In this document: one piece after another, positions 9,301 through 20,690 of the stretch
Layout of the letters: the number at the start of each line of letters is the position of its first letter
How positions within the stretch are numbered: position 1 is the stretch's first letter
Assembly (NCBI GenBank): GCA_917880885.1
Contig: OU862909.1
Span: 34,470,405-34,534,404 of the forward strand
Reading direction: 5' to 3'
DNA length: 64,000 nt
Origin: Limnephilus marmoratus
Taxonomy: Eukaryota > Arthropoda > Insecta > Trichoptera > Limnephilidae
Program-made: the position numbers and the translations under genes
Notes under the pieces: generated by a model
What the model saw: the letters and a program-made list of their open reading frames with translations, nothing else
The model's database searches: none
What the model was told of the DNA's origin: nothing

Positions 9301-12218
9301 AACCGTGTCAGAGGGTTCTACTTCCTTTCCGTAGAAGGTTGGATTGCTCCATCCCTCTAGTTTCCTTTTGCGTGTAAAGATGACTAGTTCTGTCTTGTCT
9401 GGGTTGACCGACAGCCCTGTTTCTTCACACCATTCTTCTACTGTTGCCAGTGTTGATTGTATGAGGCCTCTGGTCGTGTCTGCATCCCAACACCTTATTA
9501 TGGTTGCAATGTCATCCGCGTACCCTTGAGTATACAGTACACATATTAATAATGTCTTTTCATTCCCATTCCAGTTTCCGCCCGAGCAACTCAATGCCTT
9601 CCGCACGCCAGCGAAGTGGAAGTTTCAACAGGCCCCCACTTCGGAGGCCGCATTGCCGTGGAGGCTGCAGACGGGGAGCGCTGCGCTGTGCAGGGAGACC
9701 CCAACAGCGGCCGGGACACCTACACGCTGCGCATAGACCACGAGGAGTGTGGCAGTGAGGTCAACGATACTACTGTGGCCACCTTTGTTACCGTGCAAGA
9801 GAATTTACCCATTCTGACTCACAGTACGAGGAGGTATGTAAAATTTTATTCAGAATTTTAATTCAGATTTGTACAGGTTTGGAATTTCTAGTTCGTCAGG
9901 TCACGATGAGTGTTTTAAGGGCTCAATTTCTTTTCCATTACAAACTATTATTCGAAATATCAATTTAATATTAGATAAATCGCCATATTGTTGGTTCCAT
10001 ACTTTCGAAAGGTTTGACATTTTTTGTTTTAATTTTCACCTAAAAGGCTTGATTGAAACTTTAATGAAACAAGTCAACCATTATTTGGTATTCAATTGCT
10101 AATTGACAACCTTATTTATTAAACCGATAAAAAGATGGAGTTCATTTTCTCATTAGCTTCTATCTATTGATTTAATAAGCCTCTTTCTTTTTCAATATTA
10201 AATTTTTGGAAATTCTTTGATTTAAAACAATCTGCTGATAATTATAATTTGTTTGATTGAAAGAGCACAATTAACTTTTGTTCCAGGTTCTTGGTGCTTT
10301 GTTCATATAAACCGGAAACCCTCACAATCCGGGCTGGCATCAACTTGCCGTCCAATGGAGCAAACCCACATGTGAAATTCTACCGCCCACAATCAGGACA
10401 AGCCGAGCCATATGATGTTCAAGATGACGCTATTAATGAAGTCCAACCAGCAAGGCTGGCAGCCAGAATTGCTGAGCCATCCACAGGTGTGTTTTACAAT
10501 GAAACCTTCTTCTTGTTCATGAGCAACCTGGTATACAGCATTGGACTCAGCAGTATACGGCCCTCCCTCAAATTTTACTGATTCTTGGCAATTCTTACAC
10601 ATTGACATTTGCTTCAATTTCCAATCGCCATTGATCATCAACTAATCTCATGTTTTTCCCCAAATAACAATAGTCATCTGTTAGTCTTTCTGTGCTACAA
10701 TGCTAGTATTACGCTAATGCTACATCAAAAAAGATTACACCAAGCCGATTGTATCCTTAATGGCTTGTTCGCATTGGGAGAGTAGTTTAATCGACTAGCG
10801 AGTAACTTGCTACTTGACTTGCTGAAAAGCGTTCACATTACAGTCAAGTAGAGTACATTAGTAAGCCACGCATTGCAAGATGATGGGCTGCCACGCAACA
10901 AAGTAAATAATTAAGCTAATTGTTATGCTAATTTTAGAATAGATGGTAGAATAAATTAGTGAGTTGAAAATAAATAAACTTACTATGGTCATGAAAAGAG
11001 ATTAACCTGTTGAATGTTGGATGGTACTTCAGATTGATATTGGCGCAAGCGATTTTGACCTTGTCCTTCATACGATTTCTTTAAAATCACATTTAAAAGC
11101 AAAGCCCACCGTCGGGCTCTCGACAGATAGCAGCATAAATTAAGAATTTTAGAATAGCATCTTCGCTCCAATGGTACTTATGACATGGGGCATGTCAGTG
11201 TGCAGGGACGGGTGGTGGGGGTCGCTACTCGCCCGAAAAAATAGAACGAAAATGGATTGACTCTACTAAAGAGCTGACTAAACTACTCTACTAAAATTTT
11301 GGTGTTCGGACGCCTTTAGTTACTAATATACTCACTAATCGATCGGAAACTCATCCGCGCTTCAGTTAGATAGGTCAAATTATAACCAAAATTACTCTCA
11401 TTGGAAGAAGTACAACAAGGAATGGATAAACTAATTCTATACCAATCTATGAATTTATAGAATTATTATACTTATTTCAAACTTCATTACATCATAATTG
11501 TATGGAATAAGTGGGTACTTTGAAAGTTTCCACAGGAAATCGGTGTGTGGAATTATTTTAATACTTCAGAAACAATAATCTCGATCATGCAAACTTTCAT
11601 ATAATTATTACTGAGTAATTTTGTCTGCCTGGCACCACTGTACCATTAGAACGGATGTTCTCTCTAATAAACAAGTTGTTTGCGGCTAAAAAAACGCAAC
11701 AGTATGGTTCAGTGCTAAGGCTGTAAAAAAATGTCTTCCAGTGCTGACTAAAGTGATCTTTTTTTAAAGTGCAAAGAATTTCACTAGAACTGAAAACATC
11801 CCGTGATAATAGACAATTTTGTGACCAATAAACATTATCCAAATTTAAATAATCATGATAATGGTAATTTTTACTGTGAAGATTTCCAGACACCATCTAC
11901 TAAAATAGATACAAGAATTGTAATAAGATAAATCGTTTTTCAGGAAACACAGCGCAAGCAGTTCTGATGGTAATCCTGGTAATGGCAGGACTAGCCGGAG
12001 TAGCCCTTCTAGTCTGGAGAGTCATTCCCGGATCCAAGAACGACTTGGACACAATATCCGTTGCTTCTTATGAATCCTCCGCGTCCAGAAACACCATCCA
12101 GGCCTTGGACAACCAGTCAGATACGGCCTCAATCTACTCCATTTCCCTCTCTGAATGTGGTCACTGTGGAGATAACAGCAAGCAAGAAACTGACCTAGAT
12201 AATACTTCTGAAGCTTAA
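6327..12218 (+). CDS. FN3 plus ZP-N-like single-pass membrane protein (3' five exons)
   Basis: Exons are 6327-6502, 6728-6953, 9575-9833, 10287-10486 and 11944-12218. All have GT-AG borders and compatible phases, giving about 377 residues. The first visible exon starts inside a codon, so upstream exons exist but were not found. Exons 1-2 encode a fibronectin type III-like fold (VSLRWDYDL, FQIHYCEL, ARINGLRMATTYSFEVRPL). Exons 3-4 encode a ZP-N-like module with four cysteines (QCLP, ERCAV, EECGS, VLCSY) and the FVTVQENLPILTHSTRRF stretch. A ZP-C module is not seen; about 60 residues later a membrane segment follows (VLMVILVMAGLAGVALLVW). The cytoplasmic tail is acidic and serine-rich (SVASYESSASRN, SIYSISLSECG) and ends NTSEA. 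It is probably a surface or apical-matrix protein. Intron 2 holds an antisense LINE. The family is not named with certainty. Confidence 0.8.
6596..6630 (+). repeat. Intronic copy of an exon segment
   Basis: The intron stretch from CCCAAGACCTTTCAGATAC to TACTGCGAGCT repeats the exon sequence at about 6438-6470, differing at one base (CCTTTC for CCTTCC). In the exon it encodes PKTFQIHYCEL. The flanking intron has short AGTTCAA-type repeats, which suggests slippage or a small duplication. Confidence 0.75.
7393..7623. mobile_element. MITE with CCAAAGATATTGAAATA ends, copy 1
   Basis: The ends CCAAAGATATTGAAATAC and ATTTCAATATCTTTGG are inverted and are flanked by the repeat ATCTAA. A relative lies at 13385-13590 in the opposite orientation, sharing TCCTGGCGTCGCCGATATTG or its complement. 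It is non-coding, within intron 2 of the membrane-protein gene. Confidence 0.7.
7862..9534 (-). mobile_element. 5'-truncated LINE (R1/I/LOA-like) inserted in an intron
   Basis: The element lies antisense to the host gene. The T run at 7863-7875 is its poly(A) tail. Both sides carry the exact 12-bp duplication CAGTACACATAT (7850-7861 and 9535-9546), so this is a target-primed insertion. It is 1673 bp and truncated just upstream of the YADD catalytic box. Two overlapping frames encode the end of the reverse transcriptase, RNase H and a zinc-type tail. The 3' terminal sequence recurs in opposite orientation at 31378-31445. Confidence 0.9.
7952..9534 (-). pseudogene. LINE reverse transcriptase / RNase H, frameshifted
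   Basis: The upstream part begins TQGYADDIATI, containing the reverse-transcriptase active-site motif YADD, and continues to KYLGVIIDAKLSWKNQV. A one-base frameshift near 9190-9260 moves the continuation (KWATRRICGRTWG) to another frame. The downstream frame (9190-7952) holds RNase H with all four acidic residues visible: WFTDGSK, FQAEMKA, CSDSQAAL and GNERADELA. It ends with a CRKCEEDEETPIHLWCQCPA zinc-type motif. Fingers, palm start and endonuclease are absent, so it is inactive. Confidence 0.85.
10758..11322. repeat. Degenerate inverted-repeat element in intron 4
   Basis: The left end (GGCTTGTTCGCATTGGG, AGAGTAGTTTAATCGACTAG) and right end (CTGACTAAACTACTCTACTA, TTGGTGTTCGGACGCC) are imperfect inverted repeats. 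Related sequence flanks the LINE cluster at 28165-28203 and 31500-31560. It is non-coding and its superfamily is unknown. Confidence 0.4.
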
Positions 12219-12507
12219 TGTAAAAAGACCATATATTGATGCCCTTGCACAATATTAGTACTTACCTTTATTTTACGTAACTCAGCCATAAACTCGATGA
12301 TAAATGCAAACTTAACCCTCTTAGCCTCGGAGCCCTGATCTTTCGGCGTACCTAGACTGTGTTAAATGCCGATCTGTCAGCGCAAACTTTGATGTTTCGT
12401 ACAAAAAATGATGACTCAGGATAAATCGAGAAACAAGGAAAGTCCATTAGAGGAACCCTTTGTCGTGCAAATAAATAATTCATTAATGTGAAACATTATT
12501 CTTGCTA
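12219..12507 (+). other. 3' untranslated region of the membrane-protein gene
   Basis: Sequence after the TAA stop of the last exon. A canonical AATAAA occurs at 12470-12475. Immediately beyond lies the MITE starting at 12508, so the transcript probably ends near this point. Confidence 0.45.
12470..12475 (+). promoter_or_regulatory. Probable poly(A) signal
   Basis: AATAAA about 250 bases after the stop codon of the FN3/ZP-N gene. No downstream GU-rich element was assessed. Confidence 0.4.
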
Positions 12508-13230
12508 AATATTCCACTAACCGCCGCACTTTTATTAGGCACACATTTTGCTAAACTTAACTTAACTTTAACTAAATCACTACAAGAAACAACTTATTAC
12601 GTTTAGATAGACGGTAAAAGATGCAAAGTTAAAAATTTCACAAATAAAATGATTACTTCCCTGCCATTGTAATAGTTTTTGAAGTGAAACATCTATAACC
12701 CCGTTGTGATTTGAAATTCGGATGAAACGGAAGTTTAACTTAAGTCGAATTTACGTTTACTAAAATTTACGGGTCCTCGGTTCTTACATAATGCGGTAAA
12801 TTCACAGCTCCGCACGAGCCTCTGATGTCATAGCGGAGTAAAGCGCATGACAAATCTCAGCGGCCAGAGACATTCAGTAAATGAATCCTACGAAATCCAA
12901 AAAAATAAGTATTTTTATTTTTGTAAAATCAATATCCAATCTTCAAACCACTTTAAAATAAAGAGGCAAAAGAAAAAAGAAAGCGACATCTAGCGACTTT
13001 CTAGTTTCACTTCTACCGCCTGTGAATTGCACACTCTGATTTTTTTGTATGGATTGGCATTTGCTTGAGTTTCGTTTCAATCTGAATACGCATGAATTAC
13101 TTAGTTAACCCAAACTAAGAATCTAATAACCTATTATGTGCCTGTAAATAGTTTTTTCTTGAAGTAATTGTTGAAACGAAGTATAATTTGCATAATATGT
13201 GCCTAAAAGTGTGGCAGTTAGGGAATAATT
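12508..13230. mobile_element. MITE of the CCACTAACCGCCGCAC family with nested MITE
   Basis: The left end TATTCCACTAACCGCCGCAC and right end AAGTGTGGCAGTTAGGGAAT are inverted. A better preserved relative is at 23817-24590, also with an insertion. Shared internal blocks include ACGAATTACTTAGTT-like and CCCAAACTAAGAA. A second MITE, 12672-13025, is nested within. Confidence 0.6.
12672..13025. repeat. Nested MITE of the CACGCGGTAGAAG family (copy 2)
   Basis: The ends TTTTTGAAGTGAAACATC and TAGTTTCACTTCTACCGCC are inverted. It shares the CGTTGTGATTTGAAATTCGG block with the other family members at 1734 and 55474. It is absent from the corresponding position of the host-MITE relative at 23817. Confidence 0.5.
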
Positions 13231-13384
13231 CCCCTTTTCTTAAACAATTACGTTTTTTATGCTGAAAAATGGCCGAGGCCAAAAGGTTTAATATTGCCTG
13301 GTTGAATTAAAATCACATCACGGCTCATTTTTAAGCATTCACTAGTACCTATGGATAATTTGATACAATTTCAGAGATATTGTC

Positions 13385-13590
13385 AAGATTTTGAAATATA
13401 AGAGATGTGCTTTCCGCAGTTTTTACTGGGTGGGACTGTGTTTCCTGGCGTCGCCGATATTGTTAACCAATACTACTGCACACAATGAATTCTTTCCGTA
13501 TTCAAACTATGCCCATTAGGTTATAGTCCGCCGACAGTCGGGCGGTCATTATAGCGTATCTCTTGTATTTCAATATTTTTGGATATTGTT
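13385..13590. repeat. MITE with CCAAAGATATTGAAATA ends, copy 2
   Basis: Inverted copy of 7393-7623, sharing GGTGGGACTGTGTTTCCTGG and CCGCCGACAGTCGGGCGG-type palindromic blocks. It ends TTTCAATATTTTTGG. It is more diverged than copy 1. Confidence 0.6.
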
Positions 13591-13714
13591 AAGTCAAAAG
13601 ATAGGTATACATCTCAGCTTAACAAAACTGTAAAATGATCGCAATAATTCTATTATAATAAAAAAATAATTATATTAGACTCTAGCATTCCTTTTTTGAC
13701 AATAATTTATTGTA

Positions 13715-14141
13715 CAGTACTCTATCACTAATCCACCATCCCAAAAACTGGGCAAGTGTCCAATTAGTGAAAGCGACAGATTATAAGTGCATACGTACAA
13801 AAGATGCTAAAAATTAAAACAGTTATTCATTAAAAATACCGCCATCGATCTTTCGTAATATTTCCATTTTTTGTTTTAAAGTTAACCTATTCAACAATCA
13901 AGAGTGAGGTAATCCAACCCGTCAGAATACAAAGATTTTTCGATCGAGTCTAGGTAGTGACAAATTACTGAATTTGACAAACGAATACCGGCCAATTGTA
14001 GAGCTTGATTTTGTTTCTTTAATTGATAAAATTATGGCAGATTATAGTACTTGTCATAAGACATATAATAAAATAATATAAAGTTATAATATAATTATTT
14101 AATCGATAATAATCGAGTGGCAGATTACTGAGAGAGTACTG
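13715..14141. mobile_element. pogo-like non-autonomous element
   Basis: The ends CAGTACTCTATCACTAATC and AGATTACTGAGAGAGTACTG are inverted and flanked by TA on both sides. CAGT ends with a TA duplication fit the pogo/Tc1-mariner group. It is about 427 bp, non-coding, and lies just 3' of TANGO6. Confidence 0.65.
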
Positions 14142-14319
14142 TATTTAATATACTTCGTGTTACCCATTGGATTACATTAATTGTAAGCAAATGGATCTGT
14201 GTGATTATTTTTTAAACAATGTATGTGATAAACTGAAGTGGAAACTCCGTAATATATATTTAATATGTAATAATTATTTATAGTGACCAAAGAAATAAAA
14301 AACTTTCATAAAAATATTA

Positions 14320-14325
14320 TTTATT
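14320..14325 (-). promoter_or_regulatory. Probable poly(A) signal of TANGO6
   Basis: AATAAA on the - strand about 70 bases past the TANGO6 stop codon. Confidence 0.5.
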
Positions 14326-14394
14326 TATCGTTCAAAATATGTGGGTTCAACAATTAATTCATCGCCTCTACATAATATTAAAGAACTTCATGAG

Positions 14395-17300
14395 TTACTT
14401 CAAGTAAGGCGCCATGAGCTCTTTCATGATACTGTTTAATTCTTCCAACGCTATCTGCGCATGCAATCGCACTGTGTCATCCTCATTCTCATCGCTGTAG
14501 AGTTGCTTGAGTGTTCGGTACATGGGGAGAAGAGCTTCCTTCAGGAAGAATAACGACTCCGTTCCAAGACCCTTTATTAGACTGGATATCACCATCACTG
14601 CAGCACGACGGCATTCAGGGGACTTGTCTGTCTGTATTATAGCATGAATGCAATTTAAGATCTGCAATAGATTGAAACTTGATTAATAAACATGTAGGAA
14701 GAGCTACTTTCACCTACTGGAAGGATATACAGGTTTAAGGCGTGGTGTAATTCTGAGAAAGTTTATATGAATCATAAAGCGCAAAGTGCTTTTTAAATTC
14801 CTATGTCATCTTTGGGGATGCTGTGTGGAGGGTCTTTTTATGGAAAGGAAAGAGAGGAAGTTTTGGAAAGGAAAAAGGTATGACGGTAGGATAGGAATCT
14901 GGAGGTCAATGTGTATGTGTTGTATGAATCCATCCCTCCCACCGCGGTGCAAGCCGATGAGTCGAGAGAGTCTGGCTGGAGAGGTCTAGATTAGGTCTCC
15001 CTCAACCAGTCTCTCCTGATCCGGCCCGCCATGCAGTAGGTGGGCAAACGCAATCACCGTCGAGACCCATACAATTCTCCCCAGATGAACTTGGGCACCC
15101 CTACTAAATTACCAAACATAGCGAACTACTTGGGGTGACCAAGTGCAGGGGTGTTGGTTATTCAATAAATGGTTCCCGAGGCGGTGGTACCATACCCACC
15201 TCCCAAATTGTTATGGATAAAGCGTAGGTGTTGACCTTTGCCATTGTTGCAGGTTGCAGTTATTACCTCTCAGAAGAATGTGTAGAATCCACATTCACAT
15301 TGCAACCAAATGCAAGCTACAGAACATGTCGTAAAAAATGTCCCCTCCATTAGTTTCCTGGAGGCACATCTATGTTGAATCCATTAATTTTTTATGCCAT
15401 TGACTTGCTGAATAACGTTAGAATCCCAATTTGCCTCTACCAACTCTCCTCCACCATGTGACGAAAAACAATCTGCATTTTAACATTGTCGACTTGGCAA
15501 GCTCCTTTTAATATTGGTATAGTTGGGATTCTCCTGGATAGTTGAACCGAGCTTTAATTTCCCCATAAAATTATTAAAAATCATAAAAAACCAAAAACAA
15601 TAGCTTCACATGATCCCTGATTTACGTCTGGCCAAAAAGATAAGAAAGAAAACAAACAAATACATAATGCAACAACCTCAAATATGATGGATCCAAGTTT
15701 ATAGGAAAGCACCCGAGCCAGCTCCGCCAAGTTAGAAAGGGAAGAAGCTCTAATCAAGTCATCTGAATCTCGGCATCCACAAAGAAAGGTATTGAGAAGT
15801 ATTGTTTTATGAACTTCAGCCATTTCTCCTATAAAAAAATCATTTGTTAAAAAAAATTTGCTTCAATCTAACATTTAACAATCAAAGTTTTTCTGAATAT
15901 AAGAAGAACACAAGTCACCTAAATGTGATGTTATTTTAACAAGAATTTCACCAATTTTCATTCTTAATTTTATTGAATTTTCATCTTCTTCACTGGAGCT
16001 TGAATTGGTGTTAACTTTTAAGTATTCCTTAGACATTATTTCTAGCACGTCATCTGGACAGTACTTAGCCAGAGATGCTAATCCATTGATGGCAGTAAGG
16101 TAAACGTAAGAGTCTTCATCTCTCAAATTTTCCTGGGGAGGTAATAGACCAACAATTAATATTAATTTACAGACAGCTTTATAAGTAATAATATGAATTT
16201 CCTAAAAATACTTACTTGGAAGATGCAAAGGACATAATGTTTTTTGGATACCGTTTCTGGATCTTTTTCTTCTATCAACTTGATCAACTGCATTAATCCA
16301 TGGGCTCTGACTGGCAAAAGAGCGTCACAAACTTCAGAAATAGCTTCATCAAATCTTGATTTATTGAGGTGTCTCTTGGAAGACTTTATACATAGCAGAT
16401 CATTCACTTCTTTACTTAGTAATTTTACATCTGAATGACACGATTTGTTAAGCAGTATGGAGGAAGAGATCTCAATTCTTTTTAGATATGCCTTCAATGT
16501 ATCATTGTGAACGTTTTCTGCTAGTAATGTTGCAAGCAGTATCAAGCAAATGTTAACACATTCATCATTATTAGAATCTTCAATGCCATCTTTAATATTA
16601 ACAGCGCACTCTTCTAAATACTGTACGATAAATTTAACTATGAAACTTGGATCATGTTTAAAGTTTTTTAAGACACATTCCATATTGGCCAAGGTTTCCA
16701 ATGCTTTGCTAAATATTAGGTAATTTTTTGACACCTCATCGATAATGTTTTCACACTCAAGCAATTGGGAATCTTTATCGCATCCAGAATCAATGTGACA
16801 TTTTGATTTGCTTATAATATTGAGAAGGAAAACGAAAAGATTACATGCCAAGTTATTGCTGTCTTGAAAATCTACAATCATATCTAAGAGGCAGTTTACA
16901 GAACTTTCAACGGAAGGGGTGATGGTCTCAAATGTAACTTTTACGTTAATTCCTTCTGAACAACTTTCAAACACCACATTTTTTTTAGTTAAAGTAATTT
17001 CTTCATTGGATTTTCCAAAAATAATAGATGAAAACCAATTATCTGATTTACAAGATTGTGCTAGAAAATGGTTAATAATTAAATTGTTTAGTTTACTTGA
17101 CAAAAGTTGGTTGCTTTTTGATACAATTCTCATACAAAACAGTGGGTATACTATCGGTGTGAGAAAATTAGACGGAAGCCGTAGTTTTGGATGAGTGAAG
17201 CACAAATCAAGAATGTCTATTAATTTGTTGACTTCAGAAGCTGATAAAGTTGATCCCGGAAGAGCCTCCTCCAGCAAAAGCGGTGAAATTATTGATTTGA

Positions 17301-18458
17301 TCAATTCATTTACGCATTTGACTGAAGTGTATTTCTGGTATAAACTGGAGATGCAAGCTGCTCCAACAATCATGTACTCATTGTTAGGATTCTCCAACAT
17401 AAGATTTTTGATTTGACTGCAAATATTAATTAGATATTCTTCTTCTGGTATTGCACCGTGCTTTACTGCTATCAATCGGGTAATTAAATCCACATGCTTC
17501 CACTGAGCTCCCGTGTCCACAGTTGTAGAATCTAAAAAGCACTTGATGGTGGAAATCAGACCATTAGGATAGAGCAAGCAAATACTCAAGTGCTTGACCA
17601 ATGCTTTCTTCATAAAATTTGGAGGGGCGGGATCCACATTCCCCTGAAGAATTACTAATTCTTTAATTATACTAGGCTGATAAGTATTCAACAATACATC
17701 GTTGAGATGCGATTGAAATACTTTTCTTTCAGTTTGAACCTTCAACCATATTTCTGGAGTCATCGTGAATGTTCCACTGACAAGGGTTATTGTGGTGTTG
17801 GGTTTTGCTATTGGGGCATAACATAGTTGAAGCAACGCACCTAGATAGTCTCCTAGGAAATGCGTAAAAATGATAGTTTTCAAATCTGCTAAAGAAGAGA
17901 GTTCGAAGAGACACCTGCATACGGCTCCAAGTCGGGCATATTTTTCTAATTCTGTTAATACTTCAGGCGGGCTATTGTTACAGTTGTCCCGATTTCTTTT
18001 ATCTCTGGGAATGCCAACCCCGGGAATGAGGGACGGGTGCATGCCAAATGTTACCATACATTGTAAAATAGATCTGATATTCTTTTGTTGGCATAAACTT
18101 GATAAATCTTCAGCGTGATCTTTTACAGAATCTGTCAAACATAAGAGAAGATGACAGGAAGTGCAAATAAATCTCCAATGCACATCACTCGATTCCGAAA
18201 CTTGAAAACATAACCTCGATAAATAAGAACTTTCAGTAATATCGATAAATGTTATGTTTAATTTGTTCAGACAAGCCAATATATTTTCATTCAGCACTGT
18301 GACAACATCAGCGGTGCTACCTACAAAATTTAAATTTAAAATCTTTATCACAGGTTTATCTAAATGTAAAAAAACTTATTTTTATGATCACAATATAAAT
18401 ATATGTTACTTCCTGTTCCAGTAAGGCAACTCAGTGCTTCAGTTAAAGGCTGCTCCAT
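14395..18458 (-). CDS. TANGO6: Transport and Golgi organization protein 6 (TMCO7)
   Basis: Exons in transcript order are 18458-18410, 18320-16216, 16132-15919, 15828-15677 and 14661-14395, totalling 2787 nt (928 residues plus stop). All junctions keep frame. TANGO6 is a helical-repeat protein linked to ER-Golgi organisation and related to yeast Rtp1, an RNA polymerase II assembly factor. The identity rests on GMHPSLIPGVGIP early, VLCIFQENLRDEDSYVYL, then LIRASSLSNLAELA, and the C-terminal ECRRAAVMVI and RLHAQIALEELNSIM (the Rtp1 C-terminal region). I chose the ATG at 18458 because MEQPLTEALSCLTG resembles the start of vertebrate homologues and has an ACAAATGG context; an in-frame ATG at 18662 would add 68 unrelated residues. 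Intron 4 holds an antisense SINE-like repeat. A family-remnant repeat starts near 18696, so the promoter is very close to or inside repeat sequence. Confidence 0.9.
14788..15195 (-). mobile_element. SINE-like retroposon, copy 2, in TANGO6 intron 4
   Basis: Antisense copy on the window +, so it is in the sense direction of TANGO6. It matches copy 37010-37432 through CACCGCGGTGCAA, GGGTGCCCAAGTTC-type and AACTACTTGGGGTGACC, and ends near GAACCATTTATTGAATAACC. The hairpin end is degraded. Confidence 0.6.
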
Positions 18459-18695
18459 TTGTGCAATTACATTTAAATATTTATCCACTTGTATAAACCT
18501 CCAGTTTACTGTAAATAATAAATTAGCTTCGTAAATCTTGACAGGCTTGTTGTCGGTTGTTATTGTTTTTTGACATAAGCTCTCCACAGAAATATGAATT
18601 ACGGTAAGCATAGAAAAAGAAATACCACAAACAAGTAAGTGATACCATAGACGCACGGACATAACAAAAATGATCGTTCGTGATTTTGATATACC

Positions 18696-19665
18696 TTTAG
18701 GTATTTTAATGTCAAAAATTCACGGAACTGAACAAATGGATACCTAGCTTAGGAGTTGGCGGTAGACACAAGGAGCTTAAACTAGCGGCGAACACAAGGA
18801 GCGGCGAACGCAAAGCGGGACCGCAATAAAAATTGGAAAGCCTGGATATTGTCGGCAGGGACAAACAAAATAGTAAAATAAAACCCAATATCGCCGAACC
18901 GAGCGAAGGGCCATAAACCTTTTCGTTTAACACTCGATGCCGCCCGCCGCCGCCGATGGAAATAATTCCGAAGATGTACGCCAGGGATTAAAAAATTTCA
19001 CCACGATAGTCAGTCACCTTCTACCCGGCCAGGGGGTAGTACTCCACTCCGCCAACGGAGTGTCCCGCGTTTTGCAACCCGACCAGGGCTTTGCACGCGA
19101 CCACGCGGAATTTCCCGACCAGGGAAATTACCAGACACGCTCGCGGATTTCGACCAGGAACCGCCGATACGTTCGCGAACTTCCACCAGGAAGTCCAACC
19201 AAGTGACCGCGAAAATTCCGACCAAGGATTTGTGCAATTTCGACTTTGCACAAATTTTCACTACAAAGAACTCTTGCAACTCTACTTGTGCAATAACCAG
19301 TAAAAAAAATAGATAACTAAGTGTAAAGTGCCTAATGACAGTGTTCGTACGCGGAGACTCCATCATCAGCAACCAAAGGGAAGTGACTGAACATTTTATT
19401 TATAATAACCACCGAAGTGATTATACTCTGAACAAAGACTTTACCGTAGCATTAAGCAAACAGACTTTCTAATTTTAAGACTAATTAATTAAGTAGTTTT
19501 AAGACTAACACTAGGTTAATAATTAACACCTGCCGTTTGTGTCCTAATAGAATAAATGTGTCGTTTCTTAAATCAGTAGCTTTTTTAATTTGTTCCTCCT
19601 TAATTTTAAGATTATAGTTTTAGTTTGTGACCCCGCCATAAGGCGCGGGTGTATCAATTTGAACA
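18696..19665. repeat. LTR-retroelement-like repeat, unit A
   Basis: It begins TTTAGGTATTTTAATGTCAA and ends GGCGCGGGTGTATCAA. Unit B at 21165-22282 has the same order of blocks: a TTAGGTATTTTAATG start, CATAAACCTTTTTCGTTT, ATTCCGAAGAT, CACCAGGGC-like arms, CTCCATCATCAGC, then GACTAATTAATTAA. The last ~320 bases could be an LTR ending in CA. No integrase or reverse transcriptase is seen. Classification is uncertain. Confidence 0.45.
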
Positions 19666-20029
19666 CTTTGATATCCATAAGCCTCGACTGCATTAAGCGA
19701 GTTTACAAACTACCAGCCGGCGTATTCACTGTCTGCTAGTAAACTCCTTCGGCCTAAAATCTGCTAGTTAGCTAGTAATATGATTACACTGAGCGAGTTC
19801 ACTAGCAGATAGTGAATACGCTGGCTAGTAGCTTCTAAACTCCCAGAACCTAACTTAAGTATGTACAATATTGTTTCTCCGTAAATTCGCCAGCAGCGGA
19901 ATGAGGTGGTTAGATGATACCAAGGGCTTATATTTAGTTTATGGAGGAGCGGAAATAAAATTTAGAAAGCTGGGACATAAAATCAGCAGTTGACAAATGC
20001 GACACGACCCAATGCCAAACTAATAAAAC

Positions 20030-20134
20030 ATATAATGAATAAAAGATTACTTTGTATAAACCACTATTTTTAATTTTTATTTTTATTGTTTTAAATATAG
20101 TGGTTTATACAAAGTAATCTTTTATTCATTATAT
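20030..20134. repeat. Perfect 38-bp inverted repeat
   Basis: The arms 20030-20067 and 20097-20134 are exact reverse complements, including AAGATTACTTTGTATAAACC, separated by a 29-base AT-rich loop. The flanks are not coding. It may be a tiny foldback element or a transcribed hairpin. Confidence 0.85.
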
Positions 20135-20690
20135 GAAAAATGATGCCACAAAGTAATTTTGCGAAGTTTGAAGAAGTAATAAAACATAAACCCTGAGAAC
20201 GCCAAAGCCACACATTAACGACAATAAAACCTTTCCGAGATTCCGCAGTCAGCCACGGCAAACCGTAGGAAAGGTTTCAGAGATATAATTATGTGGATTA
20301 AAGATCTTTCAGTATTTAATCAATAAACCATAGCACCGAGAGCTGTCGCCTGCCTTCCGCCAAGGAAGCAGCTGTCTCTCACAACTCTTTGGCCACTGAG
20401 GCTCTCCGAGATGTACCCACGAGGCTTCTAACCAGGAGTTGTAGCCTGACTTCCGACGAGGGAGTCTCGCTCCTCACTTTGGAGTGATCGCGAGATTCCC
20501 CAGGAAGCTTCTCATCTCCATACCGGATTTGCTGCTTGTCGACTCTACCCTTTGGAGTTTGAGCAGGCTATCTGAACCGCAAGTAGCATCAACAAGTGTA
20601 CTGATTCCGCCCTCCGGAGTTCAGCCCAAGAGATCGCCCAGGATCATTACCACGCCGTGCCAGTGAACCAATGACATACAATGTGATACC
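20135..20690. other. Non-coding region with CAGG/CCTG-type repeat arms
   Basis: Contains repeated short blocks (GCCAAGGAAGC, CACGAGGCTTC, GACGAGGGAGTC) resembling those in units A and B. No coherent protein was recognised. Confidence 0.35.

Noticed and set aside
18459..18662. Upstream start for TANGO6 at 18662
   Set aside because: It adds 68 residues unlike homologues, while the ATG at 18458 matches the expected N-terminus and has a better context.
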